64,000 nucleotides of DNA from Raffaelea ambrosiae. Its lineage: Eukaryota > Ascomycota > Sordariomycetes > Ophiostomatales > Ophiostomataceae. Positions within the stretch are counted from its first letter, which is position 1. The number at the start of each line of letters is the position of its first letter. The stretch lies in assembly GCA_002778195.1 (NCBI GenBank), contig PCDI01000005.1:2478273-2542272 (forward strand). The letters are read 5' to 3'. The notes under the pieces were generated by a model that worked only from the letters and a program-made list of their open reading frames with translations, was not told the origin of the DNA and ran no database searches. Below, piece by piece: positions 9,492-20,948 of this stretch. A program made the position numbers and the translations under genes.

Positions 9492-10487
9492 GATGGGTGC
9501 GGATCGTGGACCAAGGAAAGGCAGACAAAGAGCGAAGCGGACAGAAGCAAGCAAAGGTCAATTGGGACCCATACACGAGGGAAATTCGATATGGGCGCGA
9601 ACTTGCTAAACCGAGAGCATCTCCGAAAGCAATGGTCTTTGGTTTTTATGGCTGGCTTTCTCTCCGCTGTCAATGGCTGGTGCCTAAGACGAACTCATGG
9701 CTGAGGCAGGGCTGGAATCGCTGGAGAAGCAAGCAAATGGGCCAATTTGAGGCCACTCTTCGAAAAAAAGCCAGAGTCGTGTGTAGGAAGGTGACTTGTG
9801 TTTCTCGAGGCAGAAGTGTAAACAGAAGTGGAACCAGGGAAATGTGTTTTTTTTGACAAGGCAGCAAGAATAAAAGAAGGAGACATCATGGAACCGTAAA
9901 AAACAGGGGAAATGAAACAGGTGGCCACTTCACGATTGGCAGGTGTCAGCTTACGGGGAGACGACTTAACTACACGGGAAATATGATAGGAAGAGATTAC
10001 CATGTTCACAACCACGGCATAAGCCAAGACCCACAAGGCTGTGTGCAAAGTGGGCTGAACCAACCAGCACGGAGGCAACGAGACTCACACAACAACGTTG
10101 CCTATTTCTCCAAGAAAGTTTCCAAAATGGGTCCATATTCAATTACGTGTTTGTGTATTTGCAGGGAGACGAAAGAAAAAAGATGGCGATGCATGTCTGT
10201 GATGAGAGGGCATTGATCTCATAATGTCGTGAGGATGAAAGGCAGAAAGAGAGAAACAACAACACAGAGACAAAGAGCAAGAGAGAAGAGACACGAAGAA
10301 AACGAAAAAACAAAAGAAACACAAAAACAAAAACAAAAAGAAGCATATGTACTTTCTTTGGACTTTTCCCCGCAAACCATCTTTCTTTTGGTCAATCTTG
10401 TTCCGCGTTCCCCCCCCCTTCTTGGCTTCCATAGTCAGTCACCCGTCAGTCGCCCGTCAGTCACTCTGGGGTTGGCGTCCCCTTGCT
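9492..10487. other. Gap with a purine-rich tract
   Basis: The promoter side of DUF7730-like gene B runs into the 3' flank of the repeat-protein gene. A purine-rich tract (about 10225-10345; GAAAAAC/AAACAAA) would be U/C-rich in the minus-strand transcript, as expected just past a stop codon. I see no gene. Confidence 0.45.
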
Positions 10488-12932
10488 TTATTTCTTCCCC
10501 CACAGAAGAATCCGCCAGCGCCAGCCGGTCAGCAGCCGCACGTCATGGTCGTCCAGCAGCTCGTCGCCCATCTCGATCTTGCCGCTCAGGCGCTTCAGGC
10601 GCTTGCTCACGGTGCGCGCCACCCGCAGCGTCACCTCGTTGCTGAACACGTACAGCACGGCAAACACAAACATGGCCATGGCCGCCAGCCCGCCGCGGGT
10701 CTGCATGGACTGGCGGATGCGGTCCAGCAGCGCCCGGCTCTTGGCAAACGCGTACTCGGTGTCGTTGGCCAGGATCTGCGACGCGGACGACAGCTTGTTG
10801 TCGATGCGCTGGCTCAGGTTGGCCACGGGGTTCTGAGGCTTGTTCAGCTGGCTCAAGCTGCCGCCTTGGAAGTTGCTGCTCTGGAAGTTGCCGCCTTGGA
10901 AGTTGCCACCCTGGAAGTTGTTGCCCATCGGGTTGGCCATCGGGTTGGCCATCGGGTTCTGGCTCGCGTTGCTTTGGAAGGTGGTCGTCCGGCGGAAGTT
11001 GTCGGCCAGGGCGGCACCGCCCGCCACTCCGCCGGCCGCGATCCCGCCAGCGACGCCATTGGCGTACCGGTTGTCCGTAGCCGCATAGCTCTCGTACCGT
11101 CGGCCGGCATCGACCAGCCCGCCGCCCGCGTAGCCACCGGTGTCCACCACGCGACCCGCGTCCCCATAACGGGTCGTGTCGACCCGCCGGCTCGACGCGT
11201 CCGCGTACCGACGGCTCGTGTCGACCAGCTGCCGCGAGTACGTGCTGGTGTCCACCATGGCATCCGCAAAGTCCGTGTCCACATACCGGCCTCCGTCCAC
11301 CAGGTGCCGGGAGTACACGCGCGTGTCGACCATGGGACCCAGGTCGGGGTAGCGACGGCCCGGGGCCACCTGCTGGAGCAGGCTGGTGGTGTCCGCAAAG
11401 CGGCTGGTGTCGACGTATCGGTCGTCGGCAAACTTGGACTTGGTGTCGGTGAACTTGACATCCGTGACCTTGGTGTCGGTGAAACGGTTCTCGGTGTAGC
11501 GGTTGTCTGCGTAGCGGTTGTCCGCGTAGCGGTTGTCGAACCGGTCGGCCACCATGCCTCCGGCCACGCCGGTCAAGCCACCGGCGGCCGCCACACCGGC
11601 GGCCGCGTTGCTGTTGAACAGCCGGTTGCTGCCCATGCCGGGGTTGGACATGCCCGTCGTGAGCAGGTTCTGCGACTCCGTGTCTTGGCGGCGGGTGGAC
11701 GACGCATTTTGGTAGGACTCGTCCTTGTAGGCGGATTCTCCGTAGGCGTGCTCCGCGTCGGCGCCGTAGGCCTCCTCCTTCTCCTTGCGCCGGTAGCGCC
11801 GGAACAGCCGCCGCACCAGCGGGATGAACGTCGCCAGCAGCGTGCCCACCAGCCAGCGGCGGAAGCGGCGGTTCTCCGCGCGCTTGGCCACGGACGCGAC
11901 CGCCCGGCGCAGCGCCCGCAGGTCGCCCAGCACGACGCCCGTCTGGATGCGCAGCTGCTCCTGGACGGTGCCGGCCGTGCCGTAGCGCAGGCGGTCGCGG
12001 TACTCGCGCTGCAGCGAGATGAGCGTGCCCATGGAGGCGGCCGTGGCCGAGCGCGCGGAGCGCATGTCGGTGCGCGTGTAGGCGTTCTCGGTGACGGTCG
12101 TCGTCTCGTAGTAGCCGCCGCCGCCGCCTTTGGGAGGACGGGCGGTCGTGGTGTACGTGGTCGACGCATTGTTGTTGTGCATGGCCGAGGCGCCGTAGGC
12201 CGCGGCGGCGCCGAGCGCCCCGCCGGCCAGGCCGCCGGCCGCCATGGAGCCGGCGGTCGACATGGTGGGCTGGGGCGGCAGGTTGGTCATGCTGGGGCCG
12301 TATCCCGGCGGCGGCGCCATGTTGGGCCCCATGGCTGGTCCATAGGGCTCCGGCGCGCCGTACGGCGGCTGCTGCCCGGGGTAGCGCGTGGTCTGGGTGT
12401 CGGACTCGTAGCGGTCCGACCGGTCCCGGTCCTTCTTGGACTTGGTCGTCGTCGTCTCGGTGACCACCTCGGTCGTCTTGTACACCTTTTGCTTGCCGCT
12501 CCGCGTGCTGTCGCCGCCGCGGCTGCGGTCGTCGCGGAAGGTGTCGCCACGACTGCGGTCGTCGCGGCGGTCATCACGGCTGCGGTCGTCGCGATAGCTA
12601 TCCCCCCGGCTGCGGTCATCACGATAGCTGTCGCCGCGGCTGCGGTCGTCGCGGCGGTCGTCGCGGCTGCGGTCATCGCGATCGCGGCCCAACGCCAGCG
12701 TGGGCGTCGACTCGTAGGGCCGGCTGTTGCTGATGTCGTTGCGGATCTCGTGGCGCAGGTCGTCGCGCACGTCGCTCAGCCGGCCGGCGCCGCCACCCAG
12801 ATCCGAGGCGGCCGGCCGGGACAGGTTGTTGGCCAGGTTGGACAGCGAGACATTGGGGTCCTGCGCCGACTGGCCAGGCCGGTAGGGCAGCTGATACGGG
12901 CCCTTGGACGGCGGCGGCGAGGGAGGGTCCAT
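10488..12932 (-). CDS. Disordered repeat protein with a C-terminal membrane segment
   Basis: Single exon, 814 residues from the first ATG (12932). I do not recognise the family. Visible regions: a Pro-rich start (1-40); an Arg/Asp/Ser repeat block (82-140, units like RDDRSRGDSY); a Pro/Gly/Tyr-rich linker (185-215); Gly/Ala-rich runs; a basic segment 305-383 with a short hydrophobic stretch (RWLVGTLLATFIPLV) followed by RRLFRRYRRK; a long repeat zone 463-600 with imperfect NRYADNRYTENRFTDTK and YVDT/FADT units; MANP and NFQGG repeats (660-690); and a hydrophobic segment about 747-765 (GLAAMAMFVFAVLYVF) before a basic C-terminus. A scaffold or tether on an internal membrane would fit, but that is inference. 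No enzyme motif is seen. Confidence 0.8.
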   Translation of the reverse strand: MDPPSPPPSKGPYQLPYRPGQSAQDPNVSLSNLANNLSRPAASDLGGGAGRLSDVRDDLRHEIRNDISNSRPYESTPTLALGRDRDDRSRDDRRDDRSRGDSYRDDRSRGDSYRDDRSRDDRRDDRSRGDTFRDDRSRGGDSTRSGKQKVYKTTEVVTETTTTKSKKDRDRSDRYESDTQTTRYPGQQPPYGAPEPYGPAMGPNMAPPPGYGPSMTNLPPQPTMSTAGSMAAGGLAGGALGAAAAYGASAMHNNNASTTYTTTARPPKGGGGGYYETTTVTENAYTRTDMRSARSATAASMGTLISLQREYRDRLRYGTAGTVQEQLRIQTGVVLGDLRALRRAVASVAKRAENRRFRRWLVGTLLATFIPLVRRLFRRYRRKEKEEAYGADAEHAYGESAYKDESYQNASSTRRQDTESQNLLTTGMSNPGMGSNRLFNSNAAAGVAAAGGLTGVAGGMVADRFDNRYADNRYADNRYTENRFTDTKVTDVKFTDTKSKFADDRYVDTSRFADTTSLLQQVAPGRRYPDLGPMVDTRVYSRHLVDGGRYVDTDFADAMVDTSTYSRQLVDTSRRYADASSRRVDTTRYGDAGRVVDTGGYAGGGLVDAGRRYESYAATDNRYANGVAGGIAAGGVAGGAALADNFRRTTTFQSNASQNPMANPMANPMGNNFQGGNFQGGNFQSSNFQGGSLSQLNKPQNPVANLSQRIDNKLSSASQILANDTEYAFAKSRALLDRIRQSMQTRGGLAAMAMFVFAVLYVFSNEVTLRVARTVSKRLKRLSGKIEMGDELLDDHDVRLLTGWRWRILLWGKK

Positions 12933-14953
12933 GATGGGCAGCAAAAACGGTTCTCACACAAGGCCTCGCGATGGGAATGGGCGAGGTCTGCAGAAGACAA
13001 AAAAAAAAGGGCAAAAAGGAAGAGGGACAAAACTTTTCAAGAAAAGAGACAGAGCTCTTTGGCGGGAAAGGAGAGGGGGAAGAACGACAAGCTGAGACAG
13101 CTCTGCCGAGGAGGCATAGCTGAGCTCGTAAGACAGGAACAGCGGTCAATTGGGCAGCTACTGGCGCTAGTCTGAAACAGGGAAATTCGCGAGGCTGGCA
13201 GCTGGCCCAAAAACAGCGCAGCATGACACAGTCTACATGGGGCGTCCCTAGCCCAGCGCAGACCAGCCGCCATCAGCACACTTTTCGGTCAAGAAATGGG
13301 GCTGCCATTGCGTGAGCGACGGTGAGTGGCCCGCAGGACGTGTGGTGGAGGGACAATGTAAATTTTCGCTTTGGGCAGGCTTGGGCAGGCTTTTGGCTGG
13401 ATGACGTGGGTGATGCTGCCTGACCCCAGCCATGGACGCCCAAGTCACAGACTCTGTATTAGTGATGGGGGGGGGCGGGCAGACCATCTCCGACAGGCGA
13501 TATCGCCGACGGTGCCCATCCATCGCTGCCAGGTGCCGCCAGGTGTAGCTCGGCGCTCCTCCTCTCTTGGGCAGGCACGTGAGTCACCACCCACCCCCAA
13601 CGCTATCCCCGGCGGCGCTCGTGAACCACTTTACGCGTGTCCCTCCTGCCCCATTTAATCACGCACTTGCCGTCAAAGCCCGAGTTATCTCCCTTCCATT
13701 ATGTCAAAGAGGTGCGAGCCCCGCAGCTCGCTCACCAATGCCTCGCACTCTTGTGGCCGCCTATTCTTAGCAGGTGGAGCCGGAACCGCACACGTGACAC
13801 CGCGTGAGCATCGCTCCCCCCCTCCACCAGTTCCTCCACTTTTTGCTGGGCCACATTCCGGTCTAGACACGCTGGGCATTTGGAATTCTCGCCAACTTTT
13901 GCTGGCCTCTGACTCGACGTGGTCCGCATTCGGACGGACTTGTTTGCCGCTTGCAGCGGACGCGCAGGCAGCCGATCCGTCCGGGATTTGAAATTGTGCT
14001 CTACTCGTCTTGGCCATTGCCTCTGGATTGCCACGGACACACCGCCAGCGTCATCTGCCCCCTTCTCCGCCCTCCTTCTCTTCGTCGGATGCCCTGCTTC
14101 CTGGTCGCACCATCCCTCACTTTCTGCTGCCCGCATGGTCCCCTGCTCCGGCCAGGCCACGCCCAGTCACCATTGGCAACACGTCTCGCGCCATGGCTGC
14201 TCTGCCGAGCGACCCACTGCTGCTGCAGCGGATGAGACACAGCGAGAGGGGTTTGCACGGTCGCTCCTGCCAATCGGACGCGGGCTATTTCAACGAACCC
14301 AGGCAAATGCGGGGTCTGTGGCCTTCCAGTTGTGTCGTCATGTACCCGTTTCGATACAGTGAGCGCGGTCGATCCTCTCTACTGCCACTATGCTCACCCG
14401 TTGTCTCCCTTGCGGCTTCCCCTCTTGTGGCTTTTTGGTGCCGTCTTTTTTTTTACTTTTTTTTTTATTGTTCTCTTGCTTCTCTTGCCTTCCGTCTCTG
14501 TCTTTTCCCTTGCTCCCCCCCCCCTCACGCTCGTTTCCTTAAGTAGGCTCCCCTCATCCCGTCTGCGTCGCCCATTTTTCTCCTCCCCTTTCTTCTCCTT
14601 CTTCTCTCCCGTCTTACTGAGCATCCATCCCTTGTTACCCTCTGCCGTTTCGAGTGTCTCAATTGCCCCCCCTCCCTCCCCGTCTTGTCCTGTCCCTTTT
14701 CAATCCTGCATCTGCGGGGATCTCGTCTGCAGAATCGTCGTCTACGAATATCGCTGATATTCTAGCACATCCCCGGGATATCTGCCGTGCTCCAGACTCG
14801 CCGGCCGCCTAGCCCGCCTCTGGAAGCGTTCTGGAACCGCTGCGGAGATCCTCCCGGCTATCTAGAGTTATCCAGAATTTGTCTTAGCTCGATTGACTTT
14901 ATCGTCGCATTTGCTCTCTTATCGGCAGCCATTGTTGCATCACCACCACCACC
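12933..14953. other. Long upstream region of katG
   Basis: About 2 kb between divergently transcribed genes. CACGTG E-box cores occur near 13577 and 13793. A strongly pyrimidine-rich stretch runs from about 14430 to 14720, and an inverted repeat lies near 14746. Short open frames here lack coding character. I see no gene. Confidence 0.5.
14746..14762. promoter_or_regulatory. Perfect inverted repeat upstream of katG
   Basis: GAATATC-GCT-GATATTC: two 7-bp arms around 3 bp, 192 bp before the katG start. A dimeric regulator site or a small hairpin in the leader would both fit. No known factor is assigned. Confidence 0.4.
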
Positions 14954-16135
14954 ATGGCGGAATCCAAGTGCCCTGTCGCCCACACCAAGCAGAACTTCAA
15001 CTGGTGGCCCGACCAGCTCAAGCTCGACATTCTGCGCCAGCACTCCAACCTGTCCAACCCGCTCGGCACCGAGGCCGACTATGTCCAAGCCTTCCAGTCC
15101 ATCGACTACGCGCAGCTCAAGAAGGACGTGGCGCACGTGCTGACCGACTCGCAGAGCTGGTGGCCCGCCGACTTTGGCAGCTATGCCGGCCTCTTCATCC
15201 GCATGGCCTGGCACAGCGCCGGCACCTACCGCGTGTCGGACGGCCGTGGCGGCGGCGGCCAGGGCCAGCAGCGCTTTGCGCCCCTCAACAGCTGGCCCGA
15301 CAACGGCAACCTGGACAAGGCCCGCCGGCTGCTGTGGCCCGTCAAGCAGAAGTACGGCCAGAAGATCTCCTGGGCCGACCTGCTGCTGCTGGCCGGCAAC
15401 GTGTCGCTCGAGGCCGGCGGCTTCAAGACCTTTGGCTTCGCCGGCGGCCGCGCCGACACCTTCGAGGCCGACCAGGCCACCTACTGGGGCGGCGAGACCA
15501 CGTGGATGGCCAACGACGTGCGCTATGCCGAGGTCAAGGACGTCAAGGACCCGGAGAAGCACGCCCAGGGCCTCGAGGACAACATTGCCGCCTCCCACAT
15601 GGGCCTGATCTACGTCAACCCCGAGGGCCCCAACGCCAACCCGGACCCCAAGGCGGCGGCCGAGGACATCCGCGTCACCTTTGGCCGCATGGCCATGAAC
15701 GACTACGAGACCGTCGCCCTCATCGCCGGCGGCCACACCTTTGGCAAGACGCACGGCGCCGCCAGCGCCGACCTGGTCGGCCCCGAGCCCGAGGCCACCA
15801 GCCTCGAGAACCAGGGCCTGGGCTGGCTCAACAAGAACGGCACGGGCGTCGGCCCGGACGCCACCACCAGCGGCATCGAGGTCACGTGGACCAGCCAGCC
15901 GACCAAGTGGACCAACCTCTTCTTCGAGTACCTCTTCAAGTTCGAGTGGGAGCTGGTCAAGAGCCCGGCCGGCGCCTGGCAGTGGGAGGCCAAGGACGCC
16001 GGCGAGATTGTGCCCGACGCCTTTGACCCCGCCAAGAAGCGCAGGCCGCGCATGCTGACCACCGACCTGTCGCTGCGCGAAGACCCCGTCTACGCCAAGA
16101 TCTCGCGCCGCTTCTACGAGAACCCCGACGAGTTC

Positions 16136-16168
<33 letters not shown>

Positions 16169-17173
16169 CTGCACCGCGACCTGGGCCCCCGCTCGCGCTA
16201 CGTCGGCCCCGAGGCGCCCAAGGAGGACCTCCTCTGGCAGGACCCCATCCCTGCGCGCGACTACAAGCTCATCGACCACGCCGACGTGGCCGCCCTCAAG
16301 AAGGCCATCCTCGGCGCCGGCGTCGCGCCCGCCAAGCTTGTGCGCACCGCCTGGGCCGCCACGTCCAGCTTCCGCGGCACCGACAAGCGCGGCGGTGCCA
16401 ACGGCGGCCGCATCCGCCTCGAGCCCCAGCGCTCCTGGAAGGCCAACAACCCGGCCCAGCTCGCCGAGGTGCTCGCCGCCCTCGAGAAGGTCCAGGCCCA
16501 GTTCAACGCCGCCAACACCGCCAGCGGCAAGAAGGTGTCCCTTGCCGACCTCGTCGTCCTTGCCGGCAACGCCGTCATTGAGCAGGCCGCCACCGCCGCC
16601 GGCTTCCCCACCACCGTGCCCTTCCTGCCGGGCCGCACCGACGCCTCCCAGGAGCAGACCGACATTGAGTCGGTCGGCCACCTGGAGCCTGTCGCCGACG
16701 GCTTCCGCAACTACGGCCACTCGACGCAAAGCGGCCGCGCTGAGCAGCTGCTCGTCGACCGTGCTCAGCTGCTGAGCCTGACTCCGCCTGAGCTGACCGT
16801 GCTGGTCGGCGGCCTGCGTGCCCTCAACGCCAACTACGACGGCTCCGCCCACGGTGTGCTCACGGCCCGCCCCGGTGCCCTGACCACCGACTTCTTTGTC
16901 AACCTGCTCGACTCCAACACCGCCTGGAAGCCTGTCGAGGGCAGCAACGGCGAGCTGTTTGCCGGTTTCGACCGCGCCTCAGGCCAGCAGCGCTGGACCG
17001 CCACGCGCGTCGACCTCATCTTCGGCTCGCACGCCGAACTGCGCGCCCTGTCCGAGGTCTACGGCAGCGCCGACTCGGGCGCCAAGTTTGTCAAGGACTT
17101 TGTCGCCGCCTGGACCAAGGTGGCCAATGCTGACCGCTTTGACGTCACCTTTGGCAAGAATCCTAGCGATTGA
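14954..17173 (+). CDS. Catalase-peroxidase (KatG)
   Basis: Intronless, 739 residues. This haem enzyme removes H2O2 by catalase and peroxidase chemistry, probably in the cytosol because no signal peptide is present. The distal motif RMAWHSAGTYR gives Arg83, Trp86 and His87. Tyr221 (MGLIYVNPEGP) and Met247 (GRMAMND) complete the Trp-Tyr-Met adduct expected of KatG. The proximal haem ligand is His262 in GGHTFGKTHG. The second, degenerate peroxidase-like domain follows to the end, so the protein is full length. The start has an excellent context (ccaccATGgcg). Fungal KatGs are known to derive from bacterial transfer, and the lack of introns agrees, but codon use is as GC3-rich as its neighbours, so the transfer is old. 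Confidence 0.97.
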
Positions 17174-18879
17174 CGGTGCGCAGACTCGGGCGAGGGCATT
17201 GATACTACATTCCGGAGCCAACTGTAAATACACGCGAAAAGGGCAAACACGAAAAAGATAAAAATTTACACGAACGGTCTTTGGGAGGGGGGCTATGATG
17301 ACCTCCCAAGACTGGCTCGTCTCCCCGAGTCGACACAGCATTACCACAATCATATACCATGATAACGAATCATGAACCAAATAACCAACAACAAACACAC
17401 AAACATATACAACGGAAAACCCATATACTAATCTCACGGATTTTTTTTTATTTTTTTTTTTCATTTTTTTTTTTTGTGAATCTAGTTACTTTTTTTTGGT
17501 TAGTCCGGTTGGACCTTTCTCGACGCTCTCTGGAATGTGGATATATGCCTCTGGATGTATCTTACCATTTTGTTTCTTTGCTCCAAATACAATGTTCACT
17601 GCCAAAATATCTAAAAATGTTTCAGGCGTTCCACAGAATGCCCCGAGACATTGTCCTCGATTATCTCGGTCAACATCCCTTAATCTTGGAACAGATGGAT
17701 GTGTCTTATTTCGATGCATCAAGCTGCACTAACACAACACACACGGACTGCATCTCTGCCGTTCATCTGCGCAACAGATACTTTCTCCTGCAACTGTGGT
17801 CACAGTCCTGTCTGTCTTTGACTCTTGAGGGCCACACCACGAAATCCAATTATGCCGGATGGTCTCGAGTTAATATTGAAATCTTTAGTGGCGATAAGCA
17901 GCTCCGGCGTCGCACGAGAGGTGGTCAAGCCGGTCTGAGAGTACGGCTTCGAGTCCCGGATCCATCCTTAGCTGTAGAAAGTCTCTCCCCCCCCGTCCCC
18001 CTCAAAAGAAAACACAAAAGCAAGGTTTCTTTTCTCGTTTGTGGTAGTTACCAAGTGTGTCTATATGGGGACTGGCTTTCAAAGTATATATAGGCCGGAG
18101 AGACTGATGGGAAAACAATGCATTAGCATCCTATATAGTAAGTACATGGTTCGTAATTTCACAACAAGCGTTTCACCTCGACATGCCAGCGGCCGGGTCG
18201 CGGCAGTCCCGGAAGACAGATGGGGCCCCGTTTCTGGCAACCCTGCCACACTGGCTCGCCTTTGGTCTCAAAAGGGCGAGTGGTCCAGACCGGAATCTGT
18301 CGAAACCCATGCTCGGCCCCGCCTGTAAGACACGGCACTTAGTTATATATGGAACATCGTAGTTGTGGACGACGTCTATATGCGCCCAAGTCCATGCTCG
18401 TGCACCCTCCAAACGAGGCGTTGCTTCGGCCTGCGAATTGGCCTGTTTTCAGCAACTTGTAGGGTGACACGCCGGTTTCCAGCCAAGACCAAAGACTTGT
18501 GGACAGGGCAAACGCCTGTTTGTTATTCCTGCCGGCAACAGTTATTGGGGGTTCTTTTTTTCATCTTTCTCAATAGATATCTCAAAGTGTCGGGCTGCTA
18601 TCATCTGACTGTTCCAGCTATTGCCATGGTCGAGTCACAGCTCCTTTCTCACGGCCGGTAACGCCAGAGTTCCCATCACAAACACCCGTGCCAGTCGTAA
18701 ATCAAACAAAATACGTTTTAAAAAAAGGAAACCCCATTGAGCCATAGTTTTTGGTGCCTCGCCCTCTACTGGTAGGATACTCCCCCATGTTCTTTGTCTC
18801 TTGCCAAGTTCCCTAGATGACACGACGACCCAAGGCCAGTGTGTCGTCACTTTTTTTCATCCCCCCACCTCCCTGCGTC
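17174..18879. other. Convergent gap after katG
   Basis: 1.7 kb, AT-rich, with T tracts at 17440-17475 and 17484-17500. A frame open from 17359 to 18093 lacks an orthodox coding signature. A B-box-like stretch near 17947 does not fold as a tRNA. No gene is supported. Confidence 0.45.
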
Positions 18880-19066
18880 TCATCCGACCATCTCTCGCGG
18901 ATGGAGGCTCGCCCGCAGGGGCTCCAGAAGCGCTTCCAGTCCCCGCCGCAGCGCCTCGTAGTCGGCGCCGCCCGCCTCCAGGAGACGCTGCATCGCATCG
19001 CTCGCGCCTTTGCTGGCCAGAATGGTCTGTGTGTTGTTCGCATCGGGCGTCTCGTTTGGCACAGAA

Positions 19067-19104
<38 letters not shown>

Positions 19105-19881
19105 GGCACCATCGCTGTTGTCGCCCATTTTGCCAACCTTGTCCTGGAAGGCCTGGAGGCGGGCCGCCGACCCGGCAAACAGGCTCATCGCCACCTGCTG
19201 GCCCCGTTTGTTGCCGCCGTAGAAAAACTTCCAGACGTGGTACATGTCCCAGAGATGGGCGGCGTGGGATTCCAGCGGAGCCAACGACGGCACCACGATG
19301 CCCCTGGCCTGGTAGTGGTGATGGTGGAGGGGGTCTGTCGCGAACCGCCGCCGTCGCAGGCTCGTGCGCAGCCACTGCAGCTCGCTCTTCCACATGGCGT
19401 GGGCGGCGTCCTCAAACTTCAGTTCGTGGTAGACGCACATGCGCGGGCATCGGATCGGCGCGGCAGGAGTAGCAGCAGCTGCTGCGGCGGCGGCTTCGGT
19501 CTGTTTCTTTGGACCGTCCTCTGTTTGTTCGGGATCATCCGCATCCTCTTCACCGCACGCCGGCTCTTTGGTCGTTTTAGCAGCGTGCTCCTGTTGTTCG
19601 CTCCCGGGACCACGGCTCTCTTCGGTGCTGGTGTTGATTGTCTCGCCGCTGTCTTCGCTGGCCTGGGAGTCGGCGTCGTCGGAGCACTCGCTTGCACGGT
19701 CACACTTGCCGCCACTCTGGGAAGAGCTGTCGGTCTCGTCGGCCAGAGGGAGGACATGGACGGTACAGCTGCTGCTGAGCGGATCCACGAGTCTGTGGAT
19801 GCATGCCTTCAGCATGCCCTGGTCAGATTCCCGGATGGGACAACCACACCTCCACGTGGTGTAGTACTGGACGACACACAT
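18880..19881 (-). CDS. Unrecognised protein with polyglutamine run
   Basis: Single exon, 333 residues. The N-terminus MCVVQYYTTWRCGCPIRE with further cysteines (KACIHRL, SSSCTVHVLPL) resembles the short Cys/aromatic motif at the start of many uncharacterised Pezizomycotina proteins. An acidic Ser/Glu-rich linker (about 48-135) precedes a more ordered region (about 140-235; MCVYHELKFEDAAHAMW, LWDMYHVWKFFYGG). An 11-residue Gln run then comes from pure CAG repeats (about 19069-19102). The C-terminus is helical and Leu-rich. There is no signal peptide or known domain. Its 3' end faces katG. Confidence 0.7.
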
Positions 19882-20411
19882 GGCTGCTAAATGCTGTCTG
19901 GCAGATCATAGGCAGATCAGAACAAGGTCGGTGCCTGTCTCAGATGGCCGCCACAAGTGGTTGTCAAGCAGTGGTGTGCGAGGTGAAGACGGGACCACGA
20001 GCAGGAATAGGGGAGGAAAAGGAGATTTCACTTCTTCACTCCATATATTCCACTGTGTATATTTCCAACGCGGTCACTGTTTTTTTTTTGCTTTTGGGAA
20101 AGCGCGGGCTTCGGTGAGTTGGGAAGGAGCACGCAACGGTTTGTGTCACCTTGTTCGCCATGTTCCCGTTTAGGAAGGAACGCCAAGAGACCTGCCCAGT
20201 CACCAGATTGAAATCATGAATAATAAAGAATCTTGAGCTACGTAACCTTTTGTCTTGATACAGGCAACATACAACCCCCCCAGGATTCCATTCGGGAGAG
20301 GGAGGAGGGGGTACAAAACTGCAAGACACGAAAAGAGAGCATTCAATATTACCACTGCGTCAACACGGTATCAAACACATATATTAGAAAAAAAGGGGGG
20401 GGGATAAAAAT
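19882..20411. other. Gap between two orphan genes
   Basis: 530 bp, AT-rich, with an A/G-rich stretch near 20385-20405. I see nothing coding. Confidence 0.4.
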
Positions 20412-20948
20412 TTACGTCTTTTTTATTTTTTTTCTCAGTAAGTGCTTCCTGTGGTTTTGTGGTTGTTCGTCACTTTTTGATATCTCCACCCGTATGCTTT
20501 CGTGGAGGACGACGATTTTTTCATGCTCGAATTTGAAGCCGGCCACAGAGCCGAAATCCTCGATGATATGATGGAGCTTTCCCGACATTTTCATACGCTC
20601 GACCACTAGTTCGACTGGAGCACCAGACATGTCTTTTTCCGTTTCCTGCTCTTCTATCTTCTGCGTGACGATTGCCCGGAATAAGTCTACCACATCATCA
20701 AGGACTGCTTCGTTGAGAGATTGAGAAGATGCCACGACGAGCCGGACCACTTCGCACTGGTAGCCTCTCTCGACGCCGTCTAGTGAGGATAGAGAGTCAT
20801 TGTCGTTTGGCGACATGTTTTGGCCTAGCTTATGCCATACTGCTTTCACCTTCTTCTCCGTGTCTGTGTATGCTGCGATCCCATAATGTTCTTTGAGATC
20901 TTGATCCTTATTCTCTGGTGATGCCGGCTCGACGTGGATGGACGACAT
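20412..20948 (-). CDS. Unrecognised 178-residue protein
   Basis: Single exon starting at ATG 20948. The protein is hydrophilic and probably helical, with an acidic N-terminus, a Leu/Val-rich middle (RLVVASSQSLNEAVLDDVVD) and a Lys-rich end encoded by AT-rich codons. No signal peptide, membrane helix or known domain is visible. Third positions are far less GC-biased than in katG or EF-3, which fits a young or fast-evolving gene. It could be a spurious frame, but 178 codons without a stop in low-GC DNA argues for a gene. Confidence 0.55.
   Translation of the reverse strand: MSSIHVEPASPENKDQDLKEHYGIAAYTDTEKKVKAVWHKLGQNMSPNDNDSLSSLDGVERGYQCEVVRLVVASSQSLNEAVLDDVVDLFRAIVTQKIEEQETEKDMSGAPVELVVERMKMSGKLHHIIEDFGSVAGFKFEHEKIVVLHESIRVEISKSDEQPQNHRKHLLRKKIKKT

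Noticed and set aside
10347..13175. 942-codon open frame antisense to the repeat protein
   Set aside because: Same codon-bias effect; the repeat pattern reflects the true gene on the minus strand.
14858..16852. 664-codon open frame antisense to katG
   Set aside because: KatG on the plus strand is certain; the antisense chain is low-complexity Gly/Val/Ala and matches nothing.
17910..17965. tRNA-like A-box and B-box words after katG
   Set aside because: The words are only about 15-20 nt apart and the T-stem does not pair, so no cloverleaf can form.
17359..18093. 244-codon open frame downstream of katG
   Set aside because: It begins in a T-rich 3' flank, translates to irregular composition and has no GC3 bias.
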